Source: Methylobacterium sp. E-066
GTDB taxonomy: Bacteria > Pseudomonadota > Alphaproteobacteria > Rhizobiales > Beijerinckiaceae
Assembly (NCBI RefSeq): GCF_022829635.1
Contig: NZ_JAKSYO010000163.1
Location: forward strand, 1 to 64,000
Direction: 5' to 3'
Length of the DNA stretch: 64,000 bases
Positions 19,847 through 28,974 of this stretch are shown piece by piece. Numbering within the stretch: position 1 is the first letter of the stretch; each line of letters starts with the position of its first letter. The notes under the pieces are model-generated. The model searched no databases, was not told the DNA's origin, and saw only the letters and a program-made list of their open reading frames with translations. A program made the position numbers and the translations under genes.

Positions 19847-20986
19847 ATGGCGATGATGCGCGCGATCGGACTGATGAGCGGCACCTCGCTGGACGGCGTC
19901 GACATCGCGCTGATCGAGACCGACGGCGAGCGGGTCCACGTCGTCCGAGGCCACAACAACTTCCTCGAGCCGCTCGGGCCGACGGGCTACCGCGGCTATT
20001 CCGACGAGGAAAAAGCGCTGCTGCGGGCCGCCACCAAGGATGCCGAGTCGGTGCTCCATCCAGGCGACCGCCCTGGGCGCCTGCCCGAGGCTGAGGCGTT
20101 CGTCACGCAGGCCCATGCCGAGGCGGTCGAGCGTTTTTTGGCTGAAAATGGCCTGAGCGCCGAGTCCATCGACGTCATCGGCTTCCACGGCCAGACCGTG
20201 ATCCACCGGCCGGACCAGCGCATCTCGATCCAGATCGGCGACGGACAGGCACTCGCCACCCGGCTCGGCATCCCGGTGGTCTCGGACCTGCGCCGGGCCG
20301 ATATCGAGGCTGGCGGCCAGGGGGCGCCTCTGGTGCCGGTGTTCCACAAGGCCCTGGCCGAAGCCTCCGGCTTCGACGGCCCGTTCGGCATCCTGAATAT
20401 CGGCGGCGTCGCCAACGCGACGCTGATCGACTCGAAAGGCGGCGTGATCGCCTTCGATACCGGCCCCGGCAATGCACTGATCGACGAGTGGATGCAGGAG
20501 CGCGAGGGCAAGAACCTTGACGATGGCGGCCGCACCGCCGCCCGCGGCCGCGCCGACGAGCCGCTGCTCGCCTGGCTTCTGATGCACCCGTTCTTCTTCC
20601 GCCGGCCGCCGAAATCGCTGGATCGGAACTGGTTCTCGCACAAGCTCGCCGGCCAGCTCTCCACCGAGGACGGGGCCGCGACGCTCACGGCGTTCACGGC
20701 GCGGGCGGTGGCGCGGGCGCTGGACCACGCCCCCGAGATCCCGACCCGCTGGATTGTGGCCGGCGGCGGGGCGCGCAACGGCGAGCTGGTGCGGCTGCTG
20801 AACTATCATCTGCGCGCCGAGATCACGACCGCGGACGCGATCGGCTGGTCCTCGGCCTACCTGGAGGCGCAGGCCTTCGCGTATCTCGCGGTGCGCTCGC
20901 TCCGGGGGCTGCCGATTACCTTCCCGCCGACTACCGGGGTGCGCGAGCCGATGACCGGCGGGGTCCTGGCGCGACCGAATGCCTGA
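19847..20986 (+). CDS. anmK: Anhydro-N-acetylmuramic acid kinase
   Basis: A 379-residue kinase that opens and phosphorylates 1,6-anhydro-MurNAc in muropeptide recycling. Motifs include the N-terminal phosphate loop [33 protein letters not shown] and the C-terminal GGGARN. Start options are ATG at 19847, 19853 or 19856 (MAMMRAIG); the first is used. It is divergent from tyrS. Its last 8 bases overlap the catalase-like gene, suggesting co-transcription. Confidence 0.95.
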   Translation: MAMMRAIGLMSGTSLDGVDIALIETDGERVHVVRGHNNFLEPLGPTGYRGYSDEEKALLRAATKDAESVLHPGDRPGRLPEAEAFVTQAHAEAVERFLAENGLSAESIDVIGFHGQTVIHRPDQRISIQIGDGQALATRLGIPVVSDLRRADIEAGGQGAPLVPVFHKALAEASGFDGPFGILNIGGVANATLIDSKGGVIAFDTGPGNALIDEWMQEREGKNLDDGGRTAARGRADEPLLAWLLMHPFFFRRPPKSLDRNWFSHKLAGQLSTEDGAATLTAFTARAVARALDHAPEIPTRWIVAGGGARNGELVRLLNYHLRAEITTADAIGWSSAYLEAQAFAYLAVRSLRGLPITFPPTTGVREPMTGGVLARPNA

Positions 20987-22148
20987 TCCCCGCGCGGGCA
21001 ACCGACGCATGGCCGGGCTGTTGGCTCCCGATAGGACGCAATCGGGATTAAAGACCTTGGCTGAGACCTACCTGCGCTACCACGACGGCATCGAGACGCC
21101 GGCTCCGGATGAGAACGACACCATCGACGCGATCATCGCGTCGATGACCCGCGAGAGCGAGACCACGGCCGACCGTTACGGTCACGCGGTGCGCGCCTCG
21201 CACGCCAAGGTCAGCGGTGTGGTCATCGGCCAGCTTCAGGTGCCGGACGATCTCCCGCCCGAGCTGAAGCAGGGCATGTTCGCCAAGGGCGGTACCTATC
21301 CGGTGATCGTGCGCTTCGCGCAGGGGCCGGGCGAACTCCTGAAGGATAGCGTTTCGACCCACCGCGGCATGGCGATCAAGGTGCTGGGCGTTGAGGGCGA
21401 GAAGCTGCCCGGCCACGGCGCAGCGACTCAGGACTTCGTGCTCGCGACCGGTCCGGTGTTTCCGAACCCGGATGCCAAAGGCTTTCTCGGCAGCATGAAG
21501 CAGCTCGAAGCCGGCACGAAGGCGCCGGAAGCCGTGAAAGCCGCCGTCTCGGGGACGGCACGGGCTATCGATACGGTCGTGAAGGCGGTGACGGGCGAGA
21601 GTTCGCCGCTCCTCGACTTCTTCGGGCACGAGCCGCTGCATCCGCTGGCCGAGCCGTATTACTCCCAGGCCGCGCTCCGCTACGGCGACCACATCGCCAA
21701 GATCGCCGCCTTCCCGGCCGGCCCGAAGCAGGAAGCCCTGGCCGGCGAGAAGCTGCATCCGGGCGAGGACCCGGACGCGTTCCGGCATGCGGTCACGGCT
21801 TATTTCGGAGGCGATACGGCCGTGTTCGAGATTCGCGCGCAGCTCTGCACGGATCTCAACGCCATGCCGGTGGAGGATGCGTCGAAGCGTTGGGACGAGG
21901 CGGCGAGCCCCTATCGCACGGTCGCGCGCCTTGTCCTGCCGGCCCAGGATTCCCAATCCGAGGCCCGCACCCGATACGCGAACGACGTCCTGTCCTTCCG
22001 GCCGGCCCACAGCCTCGCGGCGCACCGCCCGCTCGGCTCGCTGATGCGGGCGCGGCTCAAGACCTATCAGGCGCTTTCCAGCTTCCGACACGGCCGCAAT
22101 CAGACGCCGGAGACGGAGCCGACCGGGATCGAGCAGGTTCCGACCTGA
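20979..22148 (+). CDS. Catalase-fold heme protein (SrpA/y4iL-like)
   Basis: A 389-residue protein of the catalase-like superfamily but not a classical catalase. It has VIVRFAQGPGELLKDSVSTH and RGMAIKVLGV, the counterpart of the catalase core around the distal histidine, then TQDFVLATGPVFPNPDAKGF. A large central block is divergent. Relatives are annotated as catalase family proteins; peroxidase or lipid-hydroperoxide activity is possible but unproven. A later start (MAGLLAPD, 21009) is possible. It has no signal peptide and overlaps anmK by 8 bases. Confidence 0.72.
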   Translation: MPDPRAGNRRMAGLLAPDRTQSGLKTLAETYLRYHDGIETPAPDENDTIDAIIASMTRESETTADRYGHAVRASHAKVSGVVIGQLQVPDDLPPELKQGMFAKGGTYPVIVRFAQGPGELLKDSVSTHRGMAIKVLGVEGEKLPGHGAATQDFVLATGPVFPNPDAKGFLGSMKQLEAGTKAPEAVKAAVSGTARAIDTVVKAVTGESSPLLDFFGHEPLHPLAEPYYSQAALRYGDHIAKIAAFPAGPKQEALAGEKLHPGEDPDAFRHAVTAYFGGDTAVFEIRAQLCTDLNAMPVEDASKRWDEAASPYRTVARLVLPAQDSQSEARTRYANDVLSFRPAHSLAAHRPLGSLMRARLKTYQALSSFRHGRNQTPETEPTGIEQVPT

Positions 22149-22161
22149 TGCCGGTCACGAT

Positions 22162-22755
22162 GTGAGCCTCGGCCATGCCCTGCGCCGGATCGTCGAGGAA
22201 TATCCGCTCGCCCGGCTCGATCCGCCGGCCGGGCATCCCCTGGCGGCGGTGATCCGGCGGGGCGCGCCGGACGAACTGCGCGCCGCCCTCGAAACCATCG
22301 ACGGCCCATTCCTAGTGAAGGGCAGCCCCGGACGCGGCAGCCACTGGGCGGCCGTGCCCTGGCTCGCCGTGTTCGACCCCGCCGTCACCACCAGCGCCAC
22401 GCGCGGCTACTATCTCGTCTACCTGTTCCCGGCGCATCGCGAGGTCGTCCACCTGTCGTTGGCGCAGGGGACGGTGGCCGCGATCCGCGAGCATGGGCCG
22501 CGCGCCGAAGCCTATCTGCGCGCCAGCGGCGATGCTCTCCGCGCGCGCCTCTCCGACTTCGCCGACAGGCTGCCGAACAGATCTATTACCCTCGGCAGCG
22601 CGGGTGAGTTGCCGGAGGGCTACGAGGCGGCCCACATCCTGGGCTTCACCTACGAACTCGACGCTCTCGGCGACGAGCGGCGCCTGCGGGCGGATCTCGC
22701 GGTCGGGGTGGCGGCTTATCGGGCGCTCAAGGCGCGGGGCGGTCTCGTTGTGTAG
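22162..22755 (+). CDS. Stand-alone McrB N-terminal-like domain (DUF3578)
   Basis: A 197-residue protein that as a whole matches the MrcB/McrB N-terminal domain pattern. It opens with LRRIVEEYPLAR, then VKGSPGRGSHWAAVPWLAVF, DPAVTTSATRGYYLVYLF and HLSLAQGT, and closes with LRADLAVGVAAYRALK. In McrBC restriction systems this domain reads methylated or otherwise modified DNA. Here it has no AAA+ GTPase part, no McrC and no fused nuclease. The start is GTG; no in-frame ATG fits. It is 48 bases before a toxin-antitoxin pair. Its partner and function are unknown. Confidence 0.75.
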   Translation: MSLGHALRRIVEEYPLARLDPPAGHPLAAVIRRGAPDELRAALETIDGPFLVKGSPGRGSHWAAVPWLAVFDPAVTTSATRGYYLVYLFPAHREVVHLSLAQGTVAAIREHGPRAEAYLRASGDALRARLSDFADRLPNRSITLGSAGELPEGYEAAHILGFTYELDALGDERRLRADLAVGVAAYRALKARGGLVV

Positions 22756-22765
22756 ACAGTGGCCG

Positions 22766-22795
22766 TTGACAGACTTATGTAGCTTTTAAGATACT
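22766..22795 (+). promoter_or_regulatory. Candidate sigma-70-type promoter of the toxin-antitoxin pair
   Basis: TTGACA (22766-22771) precedes an AT-rich run ending in TAAGAT/GATACT (22787-22795). The region is conspicuously AT-rich against its GC-rich surroundings. Spacing depends on which -10 is taken (15 or 18 bases), so the match is imperfect. Transcription would begin at or just before the toxin ATG at 22804, giving a very short or absent leader. Confidence 0.4.
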
Positions 22796-22803
22796 GGCAT
22801 CCG

Positions 22804-23103
22804 ATGCCAACGATTCATCAGACCGAGATCTACGCGGCTTGGTTCGCGGGTTTGCGCGACGAGCGTGCGCGGATTCGTATCGACGTTCGCATCAAACGCC
22901 TTGCTCTGGGAAACGCCGGGGACGTGAAGCCGGTCGGCGAAGGCGTCAGTGAGATGCGGATCGATTACGGACCCGGCTACCGCGTTTATTTCGCGCAGCG
23001 CGGAAGGGAAATCGTTCTGCTCCTGTGCGGCGGCGATAAGCGCTCGCAGGATCGGGATATTCGTGAGGCCCAGTCGCTTAATCGACAGGAGCAAAATCGA
23101 TGA
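22804..23103 (+). CDS. RelE/HigB-type toxin (addiction module killer protein)
   Basis: A 99-residue basic protein of the RelE/ParE superfamily, in the addiction module killer subgroup. Characteristic parts are TEIYAAWFAGLRDERARIRI, LGNAGDVKPVGEGVSEMRI, DYGPGYRVYFAQRG and LLLCGGDKRSQDRDI. Such toxins cut mRNA on the ribosome. The stop overlaps the antitoxin start (ATGA), with toxin first as in HigBA. No other accessory gene except the McrB-like domain is nearby. Confidence 0.88.
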   Translation: MPTIHQTEIYAAWFAGLRDERARIRIDVRIKRLALGNAGDVKPVGEGVSEMRIDYGPGYRVYFAQRGREIVLLLCGGDKRSQDRDIREAQSLNRQEQNR

Positions 23104-23402
23104 CCATCGAAACTCGTCCCTGGGACGTCGCGGAACATCTCGATACGCCCGAGCGCATCGCCCTCTACATCGAGGCAGTGCTTGAAGATGGCGATCCCGC
23201 GCTCATCGCTTCAGCCATCGGCGACGTGGCGCGGGCGCGCGGCATGGCCCAGATCGCGGCCGAGACAGGGCGATCGCGCGAGAGTCTGTATCGGGCCTTG
23301 TCCGAGAAGGGGAACCCGCAGCTCGACACGTTGGTGGGGGTCCTCAAGGCGATCGGGCTGAGACTCAGCGTGCAGCCGATCGCCGGCTCGGAGCCGGCAT
23401 AG
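23100..23402 (+). CDS. HigA-type antitoxin with HTH domain
   Basis: A 100-residue antitoxin partner of the preceding toxin. The N-terminal half (WDVAEHLDTPERIALYIEA) fits the addiction module antidote subgroup. The C-terminal half is a helix-turn-helix of Xre type (GMAQIAAETGRSRESLYRAL, then GNPQLDTLVGVLKAIGLRL). It probably neutralises the toxin and represses their shared promoter. It overlaps the toxin gene by 4 bases. Confidence 0.9.
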   Translation: MTIETRPWDVAEHLDTPERIALYIEAVLEDGDPALIASAIGDVARARGMAQIAAETGRSRESLYRALSEKGNPQLDTLVGVLKAIGLRLSVQPIAGSEPA

Positions 23403-23461
23403 GACTTCGCGCAGGAAGACGGTTTGTGCCCCCGGCGCTCCCGCGCTAGACGGGCCGCGTC

Positions 23462-24559
23462 ATGTCTCACAACTCGTTCGGCCACCTGTTCCGCGTCACG
23501 ACCTTCGGCGAGAGCCACGGGGTCGCGCTCGGCTGCGTGATCGATGGCTGTCCGCCAGGGCTGGCGCTGGAGGCCGAGGAGATCCAGGCCGAGCTCGACC
23601 GCCGCAAGCCGGGCCAGTCGCGCTTCACCACCCAGCGCCGCGAGCCCGATCAGGTGAAGATCCTGTCGGGGGTGTTTTCCGACGACCGCACCGGCGGGCG
23701 CCAGTTCACCACCGGCACGCCGATCGCCCTGATGATCGAGAACACCGATCAGCGCTCGAAGGATTATTCCGAGATCCGCGACAGCTACCGGCCCGGCCAC
23801 GCCGACTACACCTACGACGCCAAGTACGGCATCCGCGATTATCGCGGCGGCGGCCGCTCCTCGGCTCGGGAAACCGCGGCGCGGGTCGCCGCCGGCGCCG
23901 TGGCGCGCAAGGTGATGCCGGGCATCACCATCCGGGCGGCCCTGGTGCAGATGGGACCGCACGCCATCGACCGGTCGCGCTGGGACTGGGCAGAGGTTGG
24001 CAATAATCCGTTCTTCTGCCCCGATGCCGAGGCGGCTGCCCTGTACGAGACCTATCTCGACGCGATCCGCAAGGACGGCTCCTCCGTCGGCGCAGTGATC
24101 GAGGTGGTGGCCGAGGGCGTGCCGCCGGGCCTCGGCGCCCCGGTCTACGGCAAGCTCGACGCGGATCTCGCCGCCGCGATGATGTCGATCAACGCCGTGA
24201 AGGGCGTCGAGATCGGCGACGGGTTCGCGGCCGCCGCCTTGCGCGGCGAGGACAATGCCGACGAGATGCGCTCCGGCAATGGCGGGCGCCCGCGCTTCCT
24301 CGCCAACCACGCGGGCGGCATCCTCGGCGGCATCTCCAACGGCGAGCCTGTGGTGGTGCGCTTCGCCGTGAAGCCGACCTCCTCGATCCTGACCCCGCGC
24401 CGCTCGGTGACCCGCGACGGCGCCGAGGTCGACCTCATCACCAAGGGCCGCCACGACCCCTGCGTCGGCATCCGCGCCGTGCCGGTGGCGGAGGCCATGA
24501 TGGCCTGCGTGCTGGCCGATCACTATCTACGCCATCGCGGGCAGGTGGGAGCGGCCTGA
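23462..24559 (+). CDS. aroC: Chorismate synthase
   Basis: A 365-residue FMN-dependent enzyme that makes chorismate from EPSP, the last step of the shikimate pathway. The family signatures are all present: [18 protein letters not shown] near the N-terminus, [25 protein letters not shown] and the C-terminal [17 protein letters not shown]. Length is normal. It stands alone between the toxin-antitoxin pair and ribB. Confidence 0.97.
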   Translation: MSHNSFGHLFRVTTFGESHGVALGCVIDGCPPGLALEAEEIQAELDRRKPGQSRFTTQRREPDQVKILSGVFSDDRTGGRQFTTGTPIALMIENTDQRSKDYSEIRDSYRPGHADYTYDAKYGIRDYRGGGRSSARETAARVAAGAVARKVMPGITIRAALVQMGPHAIDRSRWDWAEVGNNPFFCPDAEAAALYETYLDAIRKDGSSVGAVIEVVAEGVPPGLGAPVYGKLDADLAAAMMSINAVKGVEIGDGFAAAALRGEDNADEMRSGNGGRPRFLANHAGGILGGISNGEPVVVRFAVKPTSSILTPRRSVTRDGAEVDLITKGRHDPCVGIRAVPVAEAMMACVLADHYLRHRGQVGAA

Positions 24560-24616
24560 ACCGCCGGGGCCGTGCCCGATCGCGCCGCGATCGGCTAAGC
24601 TCCGAGTCCGAAATTT

Positions 24617-24718
24617 TCACAGGCTCGCGCGCGCCGGACCGGGATCCCTGCCGGCGGTGCGCGAGCCAGGCCTTTCCTCCCCTGGTGGGCGGGGAGATGC
24701 GAGACGAGAGAGCGATCC
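24617..24718 (+). promoter_or_regulatory. Possible degenerate FMN-riboswitch-like leader of ribB
   Basis: The leader contains TCCCTGCCGGCGGT then GCGCGAGCC, similar to the conserved core of FMN (RFN) elements, and GATGCGAGACGAGAGA near its end, like the element's 3' strand. The usual opening GGGCAGGGTGAAA is not recognisable. It is either a strongly diverged riboswitch, a remnant, or chance similarity. Confidence 0.25.
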
Positions 24719-25795
24719 GTGCCCCATTGCACCGTCACCGAGGCCATCGCAGCCTTTGCCCGCGGCGAGATCGTGGTCGTCACCGACGATGACGATCGCG
24801 AGAACGAGGGCGACCTCGTCGTCGCGGCCTCGCTCTGCACGCCGGAGAAGATGGCGTTCATCATCCGCAACACCTGCGGCATCGTCTGCGCGCCGATCAC
24901 CCAGGACGAGGCGCGGCGGCTGCACCTCGACCCGATGGTGGCCTCGAACGATGCGCCGCTCGGCACCGCCTTCACGGTCACGGTCGACGTGAAGCACGGG
25001 CTGACCACCGGCATCTCCGCGGAGCAGCGCTGCAACACGGTGCGGGCGCTCGCCAACGGCAACATGGGCGCCGGCGATTTCGTCCGCCCCGGCCACGTCT
25101 TCCCGCTGATCGCCCGCGACGGCGGCGTGCTGATGCGCTCGGGCCATACCGAGGCCGCGGTCGACCTGTGCAAGCTCGCCGAGTTGCCCCCGGTCGGCGT
25201 CATCTGCGAGCTCGCCAATGACGACGGCACCGTGATGAAGGGGCCGCAGATCGAGGCCTTCTCTGAGACGCACGGGCTGAAGCGCGTCTCGGTGGCCGAC
25301 CTGATCGCCTATCGGCAGGCGCGGGACCGGCTGGTGGAGCGGGTCGGGCACTTCACCGTCCAATCCAACCACGGCGAGGTGACGGCCTACGCGTTCTCGA
25401 CCCCCTTCGAGGCGATCCAGCAATTCGCCTTCGTGATGGGCGATATCGGCGATGGCCGCGACGTGCTGGTGCGGCTGCACCGCTCCAACGTCGCCGCCGA
25501 CGTGATCGGCGGCGGCAAGCAGATCGATGCGGTGCTCAAGCGCTTCGCGTCCGCCGGCCGCGGGGTGCTGGTCTACCTGCGCGACGGCACCGCGGGCGTC
25601 CCGCTGAAGAGCACCAAGGAGGAGGGGACGGAGGCCGTGCGCGCCCGCCAGTGGCGCGAGGTCGGGCTCGGCGCCCAGATCCTGCGCGACCTCGGCGTCG
25701 TCTCGATCCGCAACCTCGCGACCTCGGCCCGCTCCTATGTCGGCCTCTCGGGCTTCGGCATCGAGCTTCTGGGTGATGAGCCGCTGGAGGGGTGA
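24719..25795 (+). CDS. ribB: 3,4-dihydroxy-2-butanone-4-phosphate synthase (RibBA-like)
   Basis: A 358-residue protein starting at GTG. The N-terminal ~200 residues are RibB, which makes the four-carbon riboflavin precursor from ribulose 5-phosphate. The metal/substrate loop DDDDRENEGD (23-32) and RSGHTEAAVDL are intact. The C-terminal part has the GTP cyclohydrolase II fold but lacks the zinc cysteines: where the family has a Cys-containing RxHSEC...RCDCG region, this protein reads VRLHRSNVAADVIGGGKQID. Only the RibB half is likely to be active. A separate GTP cyclohydrolase II must exist elsewhere. Confidence 0.93.
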   Translation: MPHCTVTEAIAAFARGEIVVVTDDDDRENEGDLVVAASLCTPEKMAFIIRNTCGIVCAPITQDEARRLHLDPMVASNDAPLGTAFTVTVDVKHGLTTGISAEQRCNTVRALANGNMGAGDFVRPGHVFPLIARDGGVLMRSGHTEAAVDLCKLAELPPVGVICELANDDGTVMKGPQIEAFSETHGLKRVSVADLIAYRQARDRLVERVGHFTVQSNHGEVTAYAFSTPFEAIQQFAFVMGDIGDGRDVLVRLHRSNVAADVIGGGKQIDAVLKRFASAGRGVLVYLRDGTAGVPLKSTKEEGTEAVRARQWREVGLGAQILRDLGVVSIRNLATSARSYVGLSGFGIELLGDEPLEG

Positions 25796-25799
25796 ACCC

Positions 25800-26417
25800 T
25801 CAGGCGCGTCTCGCGACGGTCCAGACCGCCGCGCCGGCCATGATGGCGGCCGCGCCCCGGTTCAGCCGGGCGCGAAAGACGGGTTTCCGCAGCGAATTCC
25901 GGGCCCGGGCTGCCAGGGCGGCGTAGGGCGTCACCACCGCCGCCAGCACCAGCGCCGTCAGTCCGACGAGAACGCCGAAGTCGCCCGCCGTGACCGTCCT
26001 GAGGTCGACGATCGTGGGCAGCACGGCGAGGTAGAACACGATCGTCTTGGGGTTAGCCAGGGTGACGGTGATCCCCGCGATGAAGCTCGCGAACGGCCGA
26101 TCCGCGTGGCCGCCCTCGATCCGATCGGTCTTCCCGGCCGAGCGCCACAGGCGCACCGCCAGGTAGGCCAGATAGAGGCCGGCACAGAGCCGGACGACGA
26201 CGAAGACTTCGCCCAACGTCTCCGCGATCAAGGCAAGCCCGAACACGGCGGCGGACAGGAATATCAGATCCCCCAGGATCAGCCCCACCGAGAAGGCCAT
26301 GGCGGCCCGGAAGCCCGAACTAAGCGCTCGCGCGACCAGCGCGATGATCCCCGGGCCCGGGACCGCCGCGGCGATGCCGAGCGCCAGAGCGTAGGTGAAA
26401 AAGCCGGCCAGCGTCAT
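25800..26417 (-). CDS. LysE-family amino acid exporter
   Basis: A 205-residue inner-membrane protein with about six hydrophobic segments. Family marks are the N-terminal GIAAAVPGPG and ITVTLANPKTIVFYLAVLP. LysE/RhtB proteins export amino acids or derivatives; the cargo here is unknown. It is convergent with ribB (4-base gap) and lies 161 bases after the HDAC-like gene. Confidence 0.9.
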   Translation of the reverse strand: MTLAGFFTYALALGIAAAVPGPGIIALVARALSSGFRAAMAFSVGLILGDLIFLSAAVFGLALIAETLGEVFVVVRLCAGLYLAYLAVRLWRSAGKTDRIEGGHADRPFASFIAGITVTLANPKTIVFYLAVLPTIVDLRTVTAGDFGVLVGLTALVLAAVVTPYAALAARARNSLRKPVFRARLNRGAAAIMAGAAVWTVARRA

Positions 26418-26578
26418 CGACTGCCCCCGAATCTGACCGAAGGCCCGACGCTCTCAAGGCGATGTATCCATGGGGGGAAGACGCAGCGTTTCACCGGCGG
26501 CACGTGTCCGATCGATTCTGACCCGACCGATCATGCCGCCGATCGCACCGCCCGCAAGCCAAATCCGATCGCCGTGCG

Positions 26579-27508
<930 letters not shown>

Positions 27509-27692
27509 GACGGTCACTCCCGGATGCGGTCCTGTCGCGCGCCTGCAACAGGAGCCGGCAATGTGCCATGGGCGCAACGCGCGGACTACGGCGGGGTGCC
27601 CGCCCTGGTTATAGTTGCTCAAATCTTCCGCGGGACGCGTCGCGACCGGGTGGGGCACGCCCGACGCCCGGAAGCCGTCCGAGGACAGCCGC

Positions 27693-28271
27693 ATGCGCAT
27701 CATCCCGGTCATCGCCTGCGCCTTGCTGCTCGCGGGCTGCACGTTCAAAGCCGTGCCGGACCCAAAAATCTCGGCCCGCGACGCGGAGTTCATGGCCCTC
27801 GTGCCCGAGGCCGAGTTCGATCCGCACTTCGCCCGCTACCAGGTGAGCGACCCGACCGGGAAGCCGCCGGGCACGATCGTCGTCGAGAGCAAGGAGCGCC
27901 AGCTCTACCTCGTGCTGCCGGACGGCAAGGCCATCCGCTACGGGGTGTCGGTGGGCGACGAGGCCTATGGCTGGACCGGCACCGCCACGGTCGACCGCAA
28001 GGCGGAATGGCCGGCCTGGAATCCGCCGGTTGAGATGATCAAGCGCTGGCCCCACGTCCACGCCATGCAGGGCGGTCCGATGAATCCGCTCGGCGCCCGC
28101 GCCCTCTACCTGACGGATCACGGCAAGGACACGCTCTACCGGATCCACGGCACCAACGAGCCGGAAAAGATCGGGCAGGCGGTCTCCTCGGGCTGCATCC
28201 GCATGCGCAACATCGACGTGGTGGACCTGTTCAATCGCGTGCCCGTGGGGGCCACGGTCATCGTCCGGTAA
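27693..28271 (+). CDS. L,D-transpeptidase lipoprotein (ErfK/YbiS)
   Basis: A 192-residue exported protein. The N-terminus MRIIPVIACALLLAGCTF has a lipobox (LLAGC), so it is probably a lipoprotein. The YkuD catalytic domain follows: GTIVVESKERQLYLVLPDG, VHAMQGGP, YRIHGTNEP and the catalytic-cysteine motif SSGCIRMRN. It makes 3-3 peptidoglycan crosslinks or attaches proteins to the wall. GAGGA sits 7 bases before the ATG. Two small inverted repeats follow at 28321-28358. Confidence 0.92.
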   Translation: MRIIPVIACALLLAGCTFKAVPDPKISARDAEFMALVPEAEFDPHFARYQVSDPTGKPPGTIVVESKERQLYLVLPDGKAIRYGVSVGDEAYGWTGTATVDRKAEWPAWNPPVEMIKRWPHVHAMQGGPMNPLGARALYLTDHGKDTLYRIHGTNEPEKIGQAVSSGCIRMRNIDVVDLFNRVPVGATVIVR

Positions 28272-28320
28272 CGCAACTGATCAACGTCCCAATAAGCCTG
28301 CTTGCTCGGTCCGTGTTTAC

Positions 28321-28358
28321 CTGAACTTCCGTTCAGATCTTGCCGTTAACTTCCGGCA
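28321..28358. repeat. Two adjacent small inverted repeats
   Basis: CTGAAC-TTCC-GTTCAG (28321-28336) is a perfect 6-bp stem with a 4-base loop. Immediately after comes TGCCG...CGGCA around GTTAACTT. They lie between the transpeptidase and the next gene, about 75-110 bases before its ATG. They could be operators or a weak transcription end; no T-run follows. Confidence 0.4.
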
Positions 28359-28433
28359 GGGGTGCCGTCCCGTAAGTTCACATCACACCGGGACAAGCAC
28401 CGACCGCAGCAAAGGTCGGAGGAGCAGGCAGCC

Positions 28434-28874
28434 ATGACCATGATCTCCGTTCAACAGTTCTGCAACCATGCCGTTTCGACTGGCGCGATCAGCGACGAGG
28501 ACCTCCTGGTCCTCAAGCGCGAGGTGCTGCCGGAGGGGATCATGAGCCGCGACGAGGCGGACATGCTGATCGCCCTGGAGCGCGCGGTGATCGGTTCCGA
28601 CGATTTCGCCGACTTCCTGGTCGCCTCGGTGGTCGACTTCGCCGTGTGGGGCCTGCGCCCGACCGGCTATATCGACCGGGAGGTCGCCGCCTGGCTCGCC
28701 GGCTCGCTCACCGGCCGCGACGGCCCGAGCCCGGTCGGCGCCCGGATCGCCATGGAGATCGTCCGCGAGGCGCAGGGCAGCGCCGAGGCTCTGATGGCCT
28801 TCGCCCTCGACGCCAACCGCTGGACGCGCGAGGCGAGCCAGGCTCCGCGCATCACCTTCGCCCTGGCGGCTTGA
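28434..28874 (+). CDS. Conserved-looking hypothetical cytoplasmic protein
   Basis: A 146-residue, mostly helical, acidic protein with no signal peptide. A strong GGAGGAG lies 9-15 bases before the ATG. The N-terminal stretch CNHAVSTGAISDEDLLVLKR and the SRDEADMLIALERAV segment look like paired helices, loosely reminiscent of TerB-type or tellurite-associated folds, but I cannot assign a family. It lies between the transpeptidase and pccA. Confidence 0.65.
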   Translation: MTMISVQQFCNHAVSTGAISDEDLLVLKREVLPEGIMSRDEADMLIALERAVIGSDDFADFLVASVVDFAVWGLRPTGYIDREVAAWLAGSLTGRDGPSPVGARIAMEIVREAQGSAEALMAFALDANRWTREASQAPRITFALAA

Positions 28875-28974
28875 GCCTAAGACCAAGGCGCAGCTTCCGT
28901 CAGCGGCACAACTGATCTATCGGGACAGTCAAGCCGGTGTGCAATCCGGCGATCTCGAGAGCGATGCGCCAGCG

